A stretch of 64,000 bases of DNA. It comes from Prunella strophiata. Its lineage: Eukaryota > Chordata > Aves > Passeriformes > Prunellidae. The position numbers were made by a program, and so were the translations under genes. Of this stretch, positions 15,790 to 29,930 are shown piece after piece. The stretch spans positions 11,052,848-11,116,847 of the forward strand of contig JAZBQD010000013.1 in NCBI GenBank assembly GCA_036583965.1, written 5' to 3'. Every line of letters begins with the position of its first letter. Position 1 is the first letter of the stretch. The notes beneath the pieces were generated by a model. That model did not search any database. It had not been told where the DNA came from and saw only the letters and a list, made by a program, of their open reading frames with translations.

Positions 15790-17115
15790 TGAGAGCGGGC
15801 AAGGGTGGGACGAGGGAAGCGTTGTCGCTTGCTTTGGTGCCAGTGTGGTCTGAGAGTGTGATTTGCAGGCACTTCACAAACTCTCCGGTGCATGGCAGAA
15901 AAGTGGCTTCTCTTATCTCGGGTGTTGTTTGTGTGTGTGACTGGCTCGGACCGTAACCCCCTCGGGGCAGGAGCCGGGCCTTTCATGTGCGTTTGAAGTG
16001 CGCGGGGTGTGGTGACCACGCTGTGTGACGATCTGGTTCGTTCCCTCGGGCTGGGAGCGCTCGGTACGGCTCCCCAGGAAGGGGACGGGGCGAAGGGTGG
16101 TCCCGGCAGGGCACGGGCACAGGGCCCGCTCCGAGCGGCTCCGAGCGGCCTGCCACGGGCAGGGCTGGCCCGGTACTGGGGTCCTGCGGGGAGCGGGGGT
16201 CATCATCCCTAACGGGGAGCGGGGGTCATCCTTGAGGAAAGCCGGGTTCATCCCCGCAGGAGCAGCCAAGGCTCACCCCTAGGGAAGCCGGGGCCCTCCG
16301 TGAGGAGATGCTGGGGCTCATCCCCGCGGGGCAGCCGGGCCCTCCCCGCACCGGTCGCTGCCCGGTGAGGCGAGGGTGGGGGCGGCAGCCGGGCCGGTGC
16401 CTCCCGGGTGACAATGGTTTCTTTTGTCTTGCGGCGCAATTCGTGGCTTCCAGTTGCAGGGCCCCAGTGTGGGAGCGCTGTCGGTGCGGGCCGAGGCGCC
16501 CCGAGGTAGCCTTTGTTCCCGCTGCCTCCTGGCAGCCCGCTCGCAGGCCCGGCAGAAGGGCCCCCGCCGTGCCGGGATGCTGCCGGGGGCCGCCCTGGCC
16601 CGACACCCGGAGCGGCGCTCCCGCCCGGGCACGGGGAGCGAGGCCCGCGCCTTTCCCCGCGCTGCCACTTGCAGTTGGCTCATGGGTCTGTGGTATTCGG
16701 TTTCAGGCTCAGGGATTTCAACCAGCCGGCGCTGCTCCTGGGAGGAAGGAAGAGTGAGCTATACTTTTCTCATTGGCCCGAACAAAAAACAGAAGCCTCT
16801 GCTGGGGTTTGGGAGTGGTTTATGGGCTGAGCTCAGTGGCAGGGGAGCCCTCGCAATGCCAGAGGGAATAGAGCCGTATGGTGCGCGGTGCCTATTGCGG
16901 GAGAGAAGGAGCTGAGCTCAGGGTAATGCTGCTGCTGCTGCCGCCTGTGCGTCCGCTCGCGTCTCCCCGGGCCCATGTGCATGAACGCTGCCGCTGCCTG
17001 CCCTGCCCGGCGCTGCCTTCGCATCCCGGCGCGGCTCTCGCTGTCTTTGTTTCTCTGTTTGCTTGCGGGTTTGTAGCGATGCGTGGCGAGTGCATTGTGG
17101 GTTTGCCTGGGAGTG
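15790..17115. promoter_or_regulatory. Strong CpG island inside the KDM2B intron (possible internal promoter)
   Basis: CpG is dense over about 1.3 kb, peaking around 16050-16680 with roughly six to nine CpGs per 60 bases, while the rest of the intron is CpG-poor. An inverted CCAAT box (CATTGGCCCG) lies at 16770-16779. Short G-rich direct repeats of the type GGGAGCGGGGGTCATC occur at about 16189-16230. There is no clear TATA box. Long open frames on both strands here are expected from low stop-codon frequency in GC-rich DNA and are not called as genes. The island lies between the exon ending at 11759 and the HxD exon at 20336. A transcript starting here could splice to that exon, whose first Met codon is at 20346-20348. 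Enhancer or other regulatory use is equally possible. Confidence 0.6.
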
Positions 17116-17340
17116 TGGGCTCTGCGCTGGTTTATGGAGCGGTGTCTGTGTTCCTGTGTTCCCAGCTCGCTGTGTTTGCTTAGTGGTTTAGCTTCATTTG
17201 TATCATCTCCCTCTCTTTTTTTGGATCTCTGTGTTTGTTCTTCCTCGTGAGTTTGCAGGTTACTCCATATTTCTTCGCATCATTTCTCTAAGAAATTTCC
17301 CCAGATGTTTGTGGGTTTTTTCTGTTGGTTTTTTAATTTG

Positions 17341-17379
17341 TTTTTTTTTTTTTGGGGGGGGGGGGGGGGGGGGAGGGGG
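17341..17379. repeat. T13-G20 homopolymer switch
   Basis: Thirteen T (17341-17353) are followed directly by twenty G (17354-17373), an A, and five more G. The G run could form a G-quadruplex on the + strand. The exact length is unreliable in any assembly. Confidence 0.9.
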
Positions 17380-17790
17380 AAGTTCCTCTTTTTTTCCACA
17401 TCACAAATCCTTCCTCCAAAATAACAATACATTAACTGGACAAATTTCAGGCTTGTGGAGAACACAAACCAAACTCTTCAGTCGGGAAGGGAAGCTCCCC
17501 CCCAGCAGATTACAAGCAGCTGCGTGTTTTAAAACCCTGACTGAGGCTGTGCAGGGAGATAAAGTGGAGTGTGCAGGGGTTAGATGTGGTAGCAGTTGTG
17601 AAAATATTCCACTTGGGGCATCTTTTGGGCCGCTTGTGTTTTTAGGGTGTAACTCTGGTCAGGTTGTCTCCCCATGCCTGATGTGGAATTGTGTTCCTGG
17701 ATCCACTGTACCTGCCCTGGCCCAGAGCCCACAGCACACAGTGGGATGTATTTCCTAGATTTCTTTCAACGTGGATGCTGTGTTAGGGCT

Positions 17791-17853
17791 TTTCCCCCCC
17801 CCTTTTTTTTTTTTTCCTTTTTTTTCTTTTTTTTTTTTTTTTTCCTTTTCCCC
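17791..17853. repeat. Polypyrimidine tract
   Basis: A C9 run (17794-17802) is followed by nearly pure T with scattered C up to about 17850. This is low-complexity sequence downstream of the CpG island. Confidence 0.85.
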
Positions 17854-19390
17854 ACTGTTGTTATGGAAAACCCTGAAAAGTTGAGTGGTTCCCCAAATTA
17901 GCAGCTGCTGGTGATGAGAAGCTGCTGGCTGGGGCTGGAGCCGAGCGGTGCCTGAGATTAGCAGTGGCATGGAGTGTGCTGGGACCATGTGACTGCGGTG
18001 TACATTGGAAGAGGAAGCTGTAGAGGTCAATGCAAAGGCATTGTGCCAGACTCTGGCAGCCAGGGAGGGAGCTGGATGGCGGAAGATCCTCCCGCAGGCT
18101 CCTGAGCCGGCCGGGGGCTGTTGGGCTTGGACAAAAGCAGGCCTGGGAGATTAACAGCATAAATTAAGGCATGGCTTGTTTGTGGATGGAAAGAAAAACA
18201 CTTTCTTTTCCAAATGCTTTGCAGGTTTTTATTAATCGCCATAAGTGACTCTTTCACTAAAACCATCTTTATTGGAGTCGAAATTGTGTTTAGAGGAGTT
18301 TCACTGAAAACAGAGGGGAAAATGGGGAAAAACAAGGAAAAGAAAGAGTTGCGTGTTCCCAGTTATACCTGCTTTGGTGTTTTCTCACAAAACTAAATTT
18401 AAAGTGCTTTGATTTGACAGGGATTCAATCCTGGTATTACCTCTCTGAACATAAACAGTTTGCCTGCTTCAGGTTTAGATTATTGACTACTGAGGAATAG
18501 CTAAAGCCAGCTAATGCCCAGGCCGTGTTTGCTCTTCCAGAATATCTCAATTCAGGGAGTGATTGTCGGTAGGTAGCACTGTCTAGAAAATTTTTGTTGT
18601 TAGTGTGATGTATTTTATATCTGGCCTTTTGGAAACTGAAAATAATTGACTCCATAAGGATTTGAATTTTTTACTTTAAAACAACATGAACCTCTAATAC
18701 TCAGCACTGCTTACAAGCTGAGAATTTCTATGCTGATTTTTTTTTTTCCTAATGAGCAATAATTATTCAATCTGTGACTTTTTGCAGTTTGGCTGGAAGA
18801 AAGGCAACTTCCTTTCTGGGCTTCTTTTATTGTTTTTAAATTCTATCTGACTTGTAATCAACAACATCTTGGTAGAGAAAACATAAAAGGAGAATTTTTT
18901 AAAAAAAGTGTTTGGGAGGGAAGGACTCATATTTTGAAATGGAGCATATTGAGAGTGTAGACAGCTTCTTGGCTAGCTGTGATTTTTGAAGCATCTGAAA
19001 TACCCCAGGGGCAGCAAAAGCTTCTTCCTCCTTCTGAAGGATTAAAAAAAAAAAATTTAAAAAATTCCAGAGTGGGCAAGAGGAGAGACATGTAATTGCA
19101 CAAGGAGAGGTTTTAATTGTGAGATGAAGGCGCAGGACCTTTTTTGAAGCCCACAAATTGACTGTCTTCATGACAGCATTGCGTATCATTCTGTCAACTC
19201 CGGCTCGGGATGTGGTTGCTAGGCAGCGGCTCTTATGGACCCAGAGTGGCTGTGATTTGCCAGCCTTCTGCAGACACATGGTAAGGTCCTTCCCAGCCTA
19301 TCATCTACAGGGACTTCTGCACGCCGGCTGCATACTGCTGAGCTTCTCCTACCTGAATGTGAGCAGAAAAAGACACACTTAAATCAAACC

Positions 19391-19422
19391 TTTTTTTTTT
19401 TTTTTTTCCCCCCCTTTCTTTC

Positions 19423-19460
<38 letters not shown>

Positions 19461-19544
19461 CAACAAATCCCCTTCCGGTAGTGTTTCCATAACTCCCCTT
19501 AAAACCCAAACGAAACCAAAAAAAAAAAAAAAAAAAAAAAAAAA
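19391..19544. repeat. Paired T and A homopolymers
   Basis: T17 (19391-19407), C7, a T-rich stretch with T25 (19423-19447), A13 (19448-19460), and then after 57 bases A27 (19518-19544). The T25 and A27 runs are complementary and could pair in RNA. Two A-rich ends close together might mark tails of retroposed sequence, but no retrotransposon body was recognised. Confidence 0.85.
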
Positions 19545-20306
19545 GCCATGAAACGGAGACCGGAACAAGGAAAAGAGGTTAGTGGGTTAAGTGGTGTGTG
19601 TTTCCTGCCTTTGCAAAGGTGCCTACAGTGAGGAGGGAGGCTGTGATTCGGCCATTAGTTACAGATGGTGGCTGCAGGCTGGAGATTCCTGCAGCCAGAC
19701 CACAGATCTTGTGTCTTTTCCAGCAATGCAGACTTTAAACTGCTCAAATCCTGTATCAAGACGGCGTAAAAAACAGTGGATTTGATAGTGTGGCTGCCAG
19801 CTGGGTCCTTTATGTGTTTTGATGCAGAATGCCTAGAAATGTGAACAAAAAGGAGTTAGTTTGCCAAATGAGGTTTCTGTCCCCTAATCCTTGCAAAAAT
19901 GGCATGAGTGGCAAGTAGGTAAAGAGCATTCAGGAGGATTTATGAGCAAATTAGATTTTCCCAAACTTTGAAGCAATTTGTGTACAACTTCTGGTGAACG
20001 TTGTGTCTCTGAAGCCATGAAGGAAAGCATTAAACAGATCACCCCAGGGACTGGCAGTGCCGTAAGAAATATTTCTGAACAGCCTAACTTCTAATGTTTT
20101 TCTATTCCCTAACTCTGAAAGCTTTAATTCCTGTTGTATGAACAGCAAACTCAGACATGGAGATACGCATTTTTCAGCAGAAACCTGGTTACCTTCATGA
20201 GACAAATTCCTGTACTGTAAATGCAGAAACTTAATTGGTGGAAGCAGCATTGCACAGGCAGTTAACCTCTGCAAATTAAGATGTGAAAAATACTGTTTCA
20301 GACTGA

Positions 20307-21451
<1,145 letters not shown>

Positions 21452-24400
21452 TAACCTTCTGGAATGCCTGGGATTGTGCTTTACTAACAGTTCTGTGTAA
21501 AACAGTTCTTCACACCTAAACCCCATACTTCTTTATTTGCTGTGGCAGAAGAAAGGCCAGGGAATAAATGTGCTTCATTTTCCAGAAATTAAGACTGATG
21601 GAAAATGTACTGTGAGGAAGAGTGTGCAGTGATCACGTGTGTGTACTGGGAGAAAGGAGAGAGGAGTTGGGCCTCTGGAGCTGTCAGTTCACCACTTCTC
21701 ATCAGAGCTGTACTGACTGCTGCTGTTAGCTTTCTGGGACAGACAGTATTCTCTTTTTGTGATCTCTTCTGGCAGGTTTCACCTGCAGTTCAGTAACTTG
21801 CTTCTTTGCCTCTATCTGTAGCCAGAGGTGAGTCTTGGTGGAACTCAAGAGAGATTCCAGTCCATGGGAGAGCAGGTGCTGTGCTCCCTCAGGTTTCTTC
21901 TTGGGGAAACAGCTTCATTGTTAGAGCTGTTCAGATGGTGCTGAATCTGGGCATCTTCCAGCAGCCCAGCCACACTCAATTTTACACTGCTGCCCACCTC
22001 AGTAGCTGTGTTGCATGACCCAGGCTCATCTTGCAAAGCCACCAAATAGTTGTTGCTTTGAAGGCTGATGCTTCAGCCCTTTCTGCTCCTGCCTAAATTG
22101 GATTAAGGATGGTGGAATGTGTAACAGCCCTCATTTAAGATGATATCAGACTTTGCTTTCCATGACTATGGAACTGTAAGTTTGTTTATAATAATTTAAC
22201 ACATTGCCTCTGTCTATTGGATCTTACCAGGGAAATAAATATAGGTAGACTTTCTACATGACAGAAAGGTAGGTTGGTAGTTTTTCATCTCTGGAATTAA
22301 TTACTCTGTGGAGATAGGATTATTATTTTTTAACCCTAGAGACAGAGACAATGCAGGTCATGCAGAGACAGGGACAATGTTCTTCTCATCTGGGGAGTGT
22401 TTTAGGATCAATTGAAAGCCATAAATGTGCACATTTGTAAGTATTTGGTAAGAATCAGCCTGGGAGATGACAGGCAAAATGACTTTGAGGATGGAGGAGT
22501 TAATCTGTTAGAGGAATTAGATCTTGCCTTGAAACAGGTCAGAATGTGCCATTACTGTTTGAACTGGGTGTTTGAGTGTGGCTGTGCTGTTTGCTTAGAT
22601 CCCATTACTGCATCTTCTATTTATCTCCATCCTCCTGTGAAAAGCTTCCTACAAGTAAGACTTTCTGTCAGTTCAGTCATGTTCAGCAGCTGGAGCACTG
22701 CAGGTTGTGGGGGCTTGGACAGGACACAGCTGTAACATGGTGGCTGACACAAAGTGATTCCAAATGGGTTTTTGACTGTAGTTTCTGTTTTCTTAGGAAA
22801 GCCCCAAGTAGAGAAATGCCAATACCTCAGACATTTTAGGCTCCATGCCAGATTTGAAAGGCATTTATGAATAATTTCTCTGTAAGCACCTCATAGATTC
22901 AAGGATTTTTGCTCTGCTGTATGCTGTTTGGAAAACTTACTTGCAAATCTCTTATTTGTGTGAAAGGGCATTATTTCTGCCTTTGTTTTAAGAGTATGGA
23001 AATGCCTAATTAAAGGCTGTTCCAGGTCAGTGAATTGAGCACAGCTGTGTAAAACAGGTCAATTCCTGTGACCTCTTTGCTCTGGTTTGTGCACATATCA
23101 TGTTAGTTAATGTTTGAAGGTGGTTTTTATGTGCTTTAGAAGTGTTCTTAGTGTTTAGATTCTGTTTATGGATGTCTGTAAAACCAGCGTGTCCTGTATT
23201 TTCAATTCAGCCTGATAAACCCTTGACCAGCCTCAACTCATCCATGAGGAAATACCTTCTAATTACAGGTTTGCTCACAGAAAGTGGAGAGGAATTAGTG
23301 CTCAGCTGGGCTGTGAATGGGGAGCATTTCAGCAAGGGATCTTTCTCATAAAATATCCTGCTCTGCTCCTGCTTTCAAGTAATTTTTGGGAGTAGTCCTA
23401 GAAAAGCTGTTATACCATAGCATGTGAGGGTGAGGTAGGTAGAGAAGGACTGTAAGAAAGCAAGTGAGGGAGTGAAACCACAGTCTGCTGGGAAATGGAA
23501 GGTTTGCCTGAGAATCTGGGATCAGCAGTAGATCCAGTAAATCCCCAAAAGTACAAACCACTTGGACAAGAATGGGATCATTCTTAGGGAAGGCATAATT
23601 ACAGTGCTCACCAGGGCCTCAGGGTATTTTCCTCTCCATCACTGCCATCATCCTTTCAGGATTAAGTTTAAACCAGAAGATTTCTGCTGGTGTTTGTAAC
23701 CCTGCAGAGCACTGAGAGCACAATCCCAGCTGTGGTGTCAAGGAGGAATTGAGCCCAATATTGTCAGCACAGTGAGTTGTTATGGACCAAGGTGCATTTT
23801 TCAGCATTTTAGGAGTTCCTCCTAAATATGGGGAGGGGGAGAGCAAGCTGGGGTTCTGAGGGATACTCTTGCAGGACCCAGCTGTGCCCTGGTGGCCCCA
23901 CAGGGCAGCTCCACACGAGCCATGCACTGTTACAAGTTCTCATCTCCCACTTTACTGATTCCCACTGGTGAGTCAATGATAACTCTGCTAAAGTCTGTGG
24001 TAAAGTGATAAAATCAACTAGGAACTTGGCCTTTTCCATTAATGTAACTGGTGTCAGTGTAATTGTTGATTGAGAAATACACACATTGTGCCATTCTGAG
24101 GTTTATGGCCAGATCAGATTCAAGATGTTACACCAGCTGAAGGTTCAAGAGGGGAAGAGGCCATAACTGCTACCAGTGTCAGGGAATGGTTTTTAAATTT
24201 TTTTCTGTAGAACTCAAACTGTTGTTTCCCCAGGATGGGAGCAAACCTTTCCTACACAGGAAAAGTGCTGTGGCCTCCAGGATATTTACACTGTGTATGT
24301 TACCATGGGCAGAGTTCAATATGTAAAGTTTTCATGTGGTAAACTTTCACCACAAATGAAATCTAGTCAAGGTAACATGTCTCACTCTGGAATAGTGGAC

Positions 24401-26530
24401 AGGGGATGCTGCCTATCTGACTCACATGCCAAAAAAGAAAGGGGAAATTCTTTATAAAGTGTGCTTCAGGTGGAAACTGTGATGATCCAGAAGAGAAAAA
24501 GCATCATTTCAGTGCTCAGTTATTGTCTCAGCAGGGAAACAACAGAATTTCACCAGTCACAGTCAAATCTAAAGCTTGTCCTGTAATATTTTTGCTGTAG
24601 TTTTCTTCTGCACCATGTGATGACTTTTCAGGGGGGATGTGTGAAGTGTTTGGAGTCTGTTGTAGTGGTGCTAATGGAGTAGTAATTAAGGTATCTCCCA
24701 TCACTGTGCTGGGACACACAGAATCAGTGTTTGGGCAGCATCCCTCAGATTTCCACAGCTCAGGATTTCTGTGGACATGTGGTTTTGGCTTCTACAAGTC
24801 AATTGCTCTGTTACATCCTGACTGTTCCTCTACAGCCTTTTTGAAATACCACTCACTAAGCTAATGCAGTTAACCAGGGTTTTTTATCTTCACTGCTTCT
24901 CTCTTTAAAAGTATCTCCTCCTTTTACATCACTGCATAACTTCACTGGAACCTTTCTCTCTCCTTCTCTTGCCCTTCACCCTCCACTCCAGTCTTTATTC
25001 TCTGTAAACTGTCTTTCACTTCTCTCCTTGCACTTGTTTTCTCAAGTGGTGCATTCATTGATTTCCCTCTCTCTTGGTCTCTGGACACCACATTAGTTCC
25101 TCTCACATCCTCCTAAACATCACTGTTGTTACCTAAACCCAAGCTCAAAACTAAGCAGACACAAAAATTCATCTTCTTTTCAATCCACTTGCTCTTTTAA
25201 GTCTTAGTCTTGCTGGATATGTAATTTTGATTGTGAGTGATGGACCTCTGACAGGGATATTGTCTTTCTCCTCCTGCTTGTTGTCCTCTACAAGCAAATT
25301 TTTTGCCACAATTTGAAATATGTTAAACTTGTTTGCTTTTCTCTCAGTTTTTTGGCAGGCCTCTCTTTCAAAAAATGACCTTTTCTTTCATGCATGTGTA
25401 TATATGTCTGTGCAGACACTTGTACTTCAAATTCAGGGGAGTTTGCACATGTAAGATTGGTGCAGACAAAAGCAGCCAGCTTGTAGTATCCTGTGGCAAA
25501 TGTGTCTTGCAGTGATTTTCCTGTTAATATTGGCAAGTGGAGTCAGAGCAATCAGTGTCCTGAAAAGGTGAACTCCAGCCAGTTCTGGATTGTCACTGAT
25601 ACTGTCTGCCAGAATATGGATAAACTTGGATTTTCTTTTTTTTTTTTTTTTTGTGAAGACTAGGTTTTGCTAACCTCTGAGGTAGTTGCCACACTTGTTG
25701 TGAATAGAAGTTAATTCCAGGGTTTGCAGTGTGATTGGTCTCAGAAAATTTGCAGACATCCTTGGTTTTGGTTCCTCTGGGAGGAGATGGCTGATGCTGC
25801 CAAGGGTTGTTCTATCTCCTCTCTTTCTTACAGCCTTTTTCTGAGCCTCTGTCACTGGGCAGAGCAGTGGGCTCATGAGCAGCTGTGGGCTTGAGTTGGG
25901 TCTTCTGATCTTACTGTAGGCTTTTCAAATCTGTACCTTTAATGTGAGTCCATGGAAGGGGTGAGATGTTGGGCTGCCATTAGATTCTGCCATTGCAGAA
26001 GACTTCTGCAGTGCTGATTTATTCAACATTCCTACAATCAAAATCCAGACAGGGTGACCTGCTGTCAACTGGATGATGTTCTTTTCTGGTTCTTCTTCAA
26101 ACTTCTCATGTTGCTGCATGCAATTTTATAACAACTGTGCTTCACCTGGGAGCTGGCAGTGTTCCACTGAGAAGTAAGCTGTTTGTTTTACTTTATTTTT
26201 CTTATGTTCTCTGTACTGCACTTCAGGGCCTTTGGCATGGAAACATGCTGTTAGAGTCTCTCTTAATTATTGTGGTAACCTGAGAGTGCTCCAGAGTTCT
26301 TGTCTCCAGTCAAATGCAGAAATAATGACCTTTCTCAGATGAATGTTTTTGGGAAGGAGAGTGGACAGAAAGAGATGTTGTGTGTGGACTGCAGGCAGCT
26401 ATTTGCAGGGATTCAAAGTGTTTCAGATGCTGTCTCAGTGGTTATCAGTGGCATTTTGCCTATTAGGAGTGTGTGGTCCTAGGTCACCTCTGCTGTGCCA
26501 GTGAGAGTTTGATGGATTATTGTGTGATGG

Positions 26531-26544
26531 GGCCAGAAGGTGGC
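26531..26544 (+). promoter_or_regulatory. Weak CTCF-like motif
   Basis: CCAGAAGGTGGCAC agrees with the CTCF core CCAGCAGGGGGCGC at 11 of 14 positions. This is a motif match only, with no CpG island nearby. Confidence 0.2.
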
Positions 26545-29314
26545 ACATAGCCCTTACAGCAGGAGAATGACAGGCTATTAAAATCTGGCTGGTACATTTT
26601 TTGCAGGGTGTTGTGCTAGGGCTGCAGAGCTGCCTGGCTGGTTTTGGTTGCTGTTTAGCTTTTCCCATTCTGTGAGCTTCCACTGACATTAATGGAATCT
26701 CTCTGCCTGGAACCTCAGGGACCACAGTGAAGAAGATTGGTGGAGAGGATCAAAGAGGAGAGGCTTTTTGCTTTGAGTGTCTTCTTTCAGATGGAAGGTG
26801 ACAGCATGATGCTGGATTTTTGATTCTATACCTAATGCCAAGCCCTGCCTCATTCTTAAAAACAATTTAAGATTGAGAGTTGCTGTATTACTTGTACTAC
26901 TGGGACAGAATTAGTAAATACTTAACTTTAAAAATGTAAATATGATCTTTCCTTGATAGATTTGGTTGTGGGCACTGTTATGATGCAGTCATTCTTCTTT
27001 TGAGATTTGCTGGCAGTGCCCACTCTCAGGTTATCTCTTTAGTCACTTTTTATTTTTGAGACATATATATTTCATCTTTTCCACCCCAAGTTGCTGTAGA
27101 ATTGCAGAAAAATGTGTGGCAACTTCTGTATCACAAGGCAAAATATCAGTTCAGTTACTAATGGAAACAGATGCAGCATGGTTTTGGCTTGGAGCTTGTA
27201 GGCTGTTTGCCCCATAGCTTTATAAGTTAATATTCTTTTTTCATTATTCTCAGATGGATGATTGCATCCTTGAGTAGGAATTTGCAGCCCACTGAAATCT
27301 TCTAACAAGTTTGCAATGTTTAATAATACTTGTTTTATAAAATTCAAAAGATAATGAGATCATATCTTTCTTTTAGCTGTTCAGAAATAGTGTTTGTTAC
27401 TGTTAATTTTACCTTCTTGATTTACTAGAGATGATAACATCTAAATATTCAAGTGTATCTTAGGAGTGGTGGAATAATTCATAACTGTAAATCAGCTGAG
27501 AGCATTTCTGAGTCTCCTGAAGAGAATTCCTGCTCGGTGTTGGCTTGGCTTCATACACTAGGATTGTTTTGGGAAGGAAAAAGCACTTACTGATCTCCAG
27601 GAGCTGAAATAAATACCATCAACTTCAGAAAAACCTTAAGTGGATGGTCTTCTTATTGAGGCTTGACATGAGGGCTGTGACTGTCACTGTGAGCAGTGAC
27701 TGCAGTGTCTGTACTCCCAAATCCATTAATCCCACGTGGCTGAGCCTGTGCTGGGCAGGACTGGGCAGGACTGGGCAGTGGCTGCCCCAGGGCTGGGCTG
27801 GTTCCACCTGCACTGCAGGGTCACTGCTGCTGGCACAGACTGCTTGGAAATGGTCACCCACGGGCAGGAATCTTCCTGGTTCATGACTGGTCCTCAAAGC
27901 CACACAGTCAATGTCCTCCTCTCATCTGTAGGATTTAATTCTAGCTTGAGGTAATATTTAGCAGGTGCTTTTGTTTGTGGCTTTCAGACAAAAATTAATG
28001 ATTTCTTGTTCCACTGACTTTTGACTTTTTCAGTCCTCATTCCAGTTGTTCTGATATTATTCCAGTGCTTATTTTAGCATTAAGGGTAAAATTAAATTTT
28101 TGGCATTTTTCTCAGTTTCTCAGACAATTACCAAGAGGTGAGATGTTATCCCCTGTCTCACATGAAGCCATGAAACACAGAGGCTTGTGCAGCAGTAGCA
28201 GGGTTTGTGTGAGCAGCACAGAGCAGTCTCTGAGGAGAGAACTGATGAACTCACTCCAGAGGTGTTGGTATTGGAGGCTGTGTGGGAAGTTTGTGCTGTG
28301 AGAGCTGGGAGTCAGACACACAGGAGCAGACATGACAGGCTGTTCAGCACAGGTGACATGATGTAAAATGTCAACAGACCTTCAATTCATCCAGCAAAAT
28401 GTAATGGCACAGGTGAAGGTGAGGCAGGGGTGTGGTGGATGACATTAAAGCAAATCCCTTGGCTGTCCTTTTGTCTTAGCCATACGTGCAGCACCTCCTG
28501 CTCTGGAGGTTTGTCTTCCCCTTTAAAAACTGTGGTAATTGGGGAGCTGACAAGATGGGTGTTTTTGTTTGTAAATGGTCACAATGAACATTCATCCTCC
28601 TCAGTTTATTTCTGAGTCGTGCTGTAGCTAAGCTGTGGGAATGGACTGAATGTGCCATCCAAGCTTCTCTTTCCTCAGAGCTCATTTCCACAATGCATTA
28701 CCCTGATGGAAACTGTTTCCTGTTTTCTGCTCATCTCTCTTTCCTCCTACTTTTCTGGTGCTGACCTCCAGTTTTTCTCCATACACAGCCTGGTTAATAA
28801 GAGATTTTCATGCTGGGGTTTTTCCCTCTGTAGCATCTGTGCCAATCTTGCTGGCATTTTGTACCTTGTCAGTTTTCCCATCTTTTTTGTCTAACCTTGC
28901 CTGTTCTGTCCTGTGTCCCTGGAATCCACCTCTTGCTGCTGTGTCTCTGCAGTTTCAATTATGCACGTACGTTCCTCAGGCAAGTGGAAGCTATTTTGGG
29001 ATGCAGTGTGACTGAAATGCTGCACAGCTGAGTGACCAAAATCTATTTTATGTGCAGGTGACTCCTCTGACAGGGCTGTGTCCTGCAGAGGGGCTGAGCT
29101 GGATGCTGCCTGTGGGAGCACATGAACTGCAGGAAATCTGGGATTCCCCAGCACTGAGCTGTGTGCCCAGCCCTCAGTTCAGCAGTGAGGGGATGGTACC
29201 CACGGGCATCATCTGTACCCATCTCAGGGCTATGCCTGGAAATCATCCCTTAGGAACTTCCCAGGACTTTATATGATGACTTGCCTCTCTCATTTATTTT
29301 TTGTTTTCCCAGTC

Positions 29315-29425
29315 CTGGTTCTGAGCTGTCTTCTGCCACCACTCACTTGTGGGGCCGTGAAATTCATTTCACTTTTTCAAGTTTCAGTTTGTTCATCTCT
29401 AAACCTGACAATTAAGGTGGATTGT
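29315..29425 (+). repeat. MIR/CORE-SINE-like remnant
   Basis: The run CTGCCACCACTCACTTGTGG, then TTCATTTCACTTTTTCAAGT and TTCAGTTTGTTCATCTCTAA, follows the order of the MIR body (CTGCCACTTACT...AAGTCACTT...CAGTTTCCTCATCTGTAAA). It is a decayed copy in sense orientation. Confidence 0.5.
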
Positions 29426-29930
29426 CACGCAAGCCAGCTCTGTGTTTCAGCACCCAGCCAATGAGTTGGCTTTGGGGACCCAGACTTACCTCAGTGCATG
29501 GTTTCCATTCTTTCCCCCAACCACAGAAATCTTTGTTTACCCAGTGGAAGCAATGGCCCTGACTTCCTTGACCTTGGATCTGTTTTCCTTCCCAAAGACT
29601 AGGATATGAGGATCATGTATTTTTTTAGTAGTTTGCTCTTAGTACAGACTGATGTACTTCATGTGAGGTGCTGAACTACTTCAGCTGTGGAGTATCTGTA
29701 GTGTTGATGTGTGTAGTTGCCACCCTACACTATATGAAAAAAATATCCTCTCTAGAAGATTGTTCTTGATTTAGAAGTAATAAACAGGCTGGATCTCTGT
29801 AGCTGAAATTATGCTGACCAGAGAAGGAAAGATGGAATAATTCTGAGGGCTGCCAGGGCCATGAGCCACCTGCTGGTTTTATATGCATCACATTTAGTGT
29901 GTGGAGTCAGACCTGTGAATTGACTGAAAC

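Noticed and set aside
16226..16915. Several overlapping open frames of 100-163 codons on both strands in the CpG island
   Set aside because: High GC lowers stop-codon frequency on all frames. The translations are Pro/Arg/Gly/Ala-rich without any recognisable domain, and both strands are open at once.
17198..17758. 186-codon frame running through the poly-G tract
   Set aside because: It is held open by the T and G homopolymers, which translate as Phe and Gly runs.
27751..27778. CTGGGCAGGA repeated nearly three times
   Set aside because: Too short and simple to call more than a minor local duplication.
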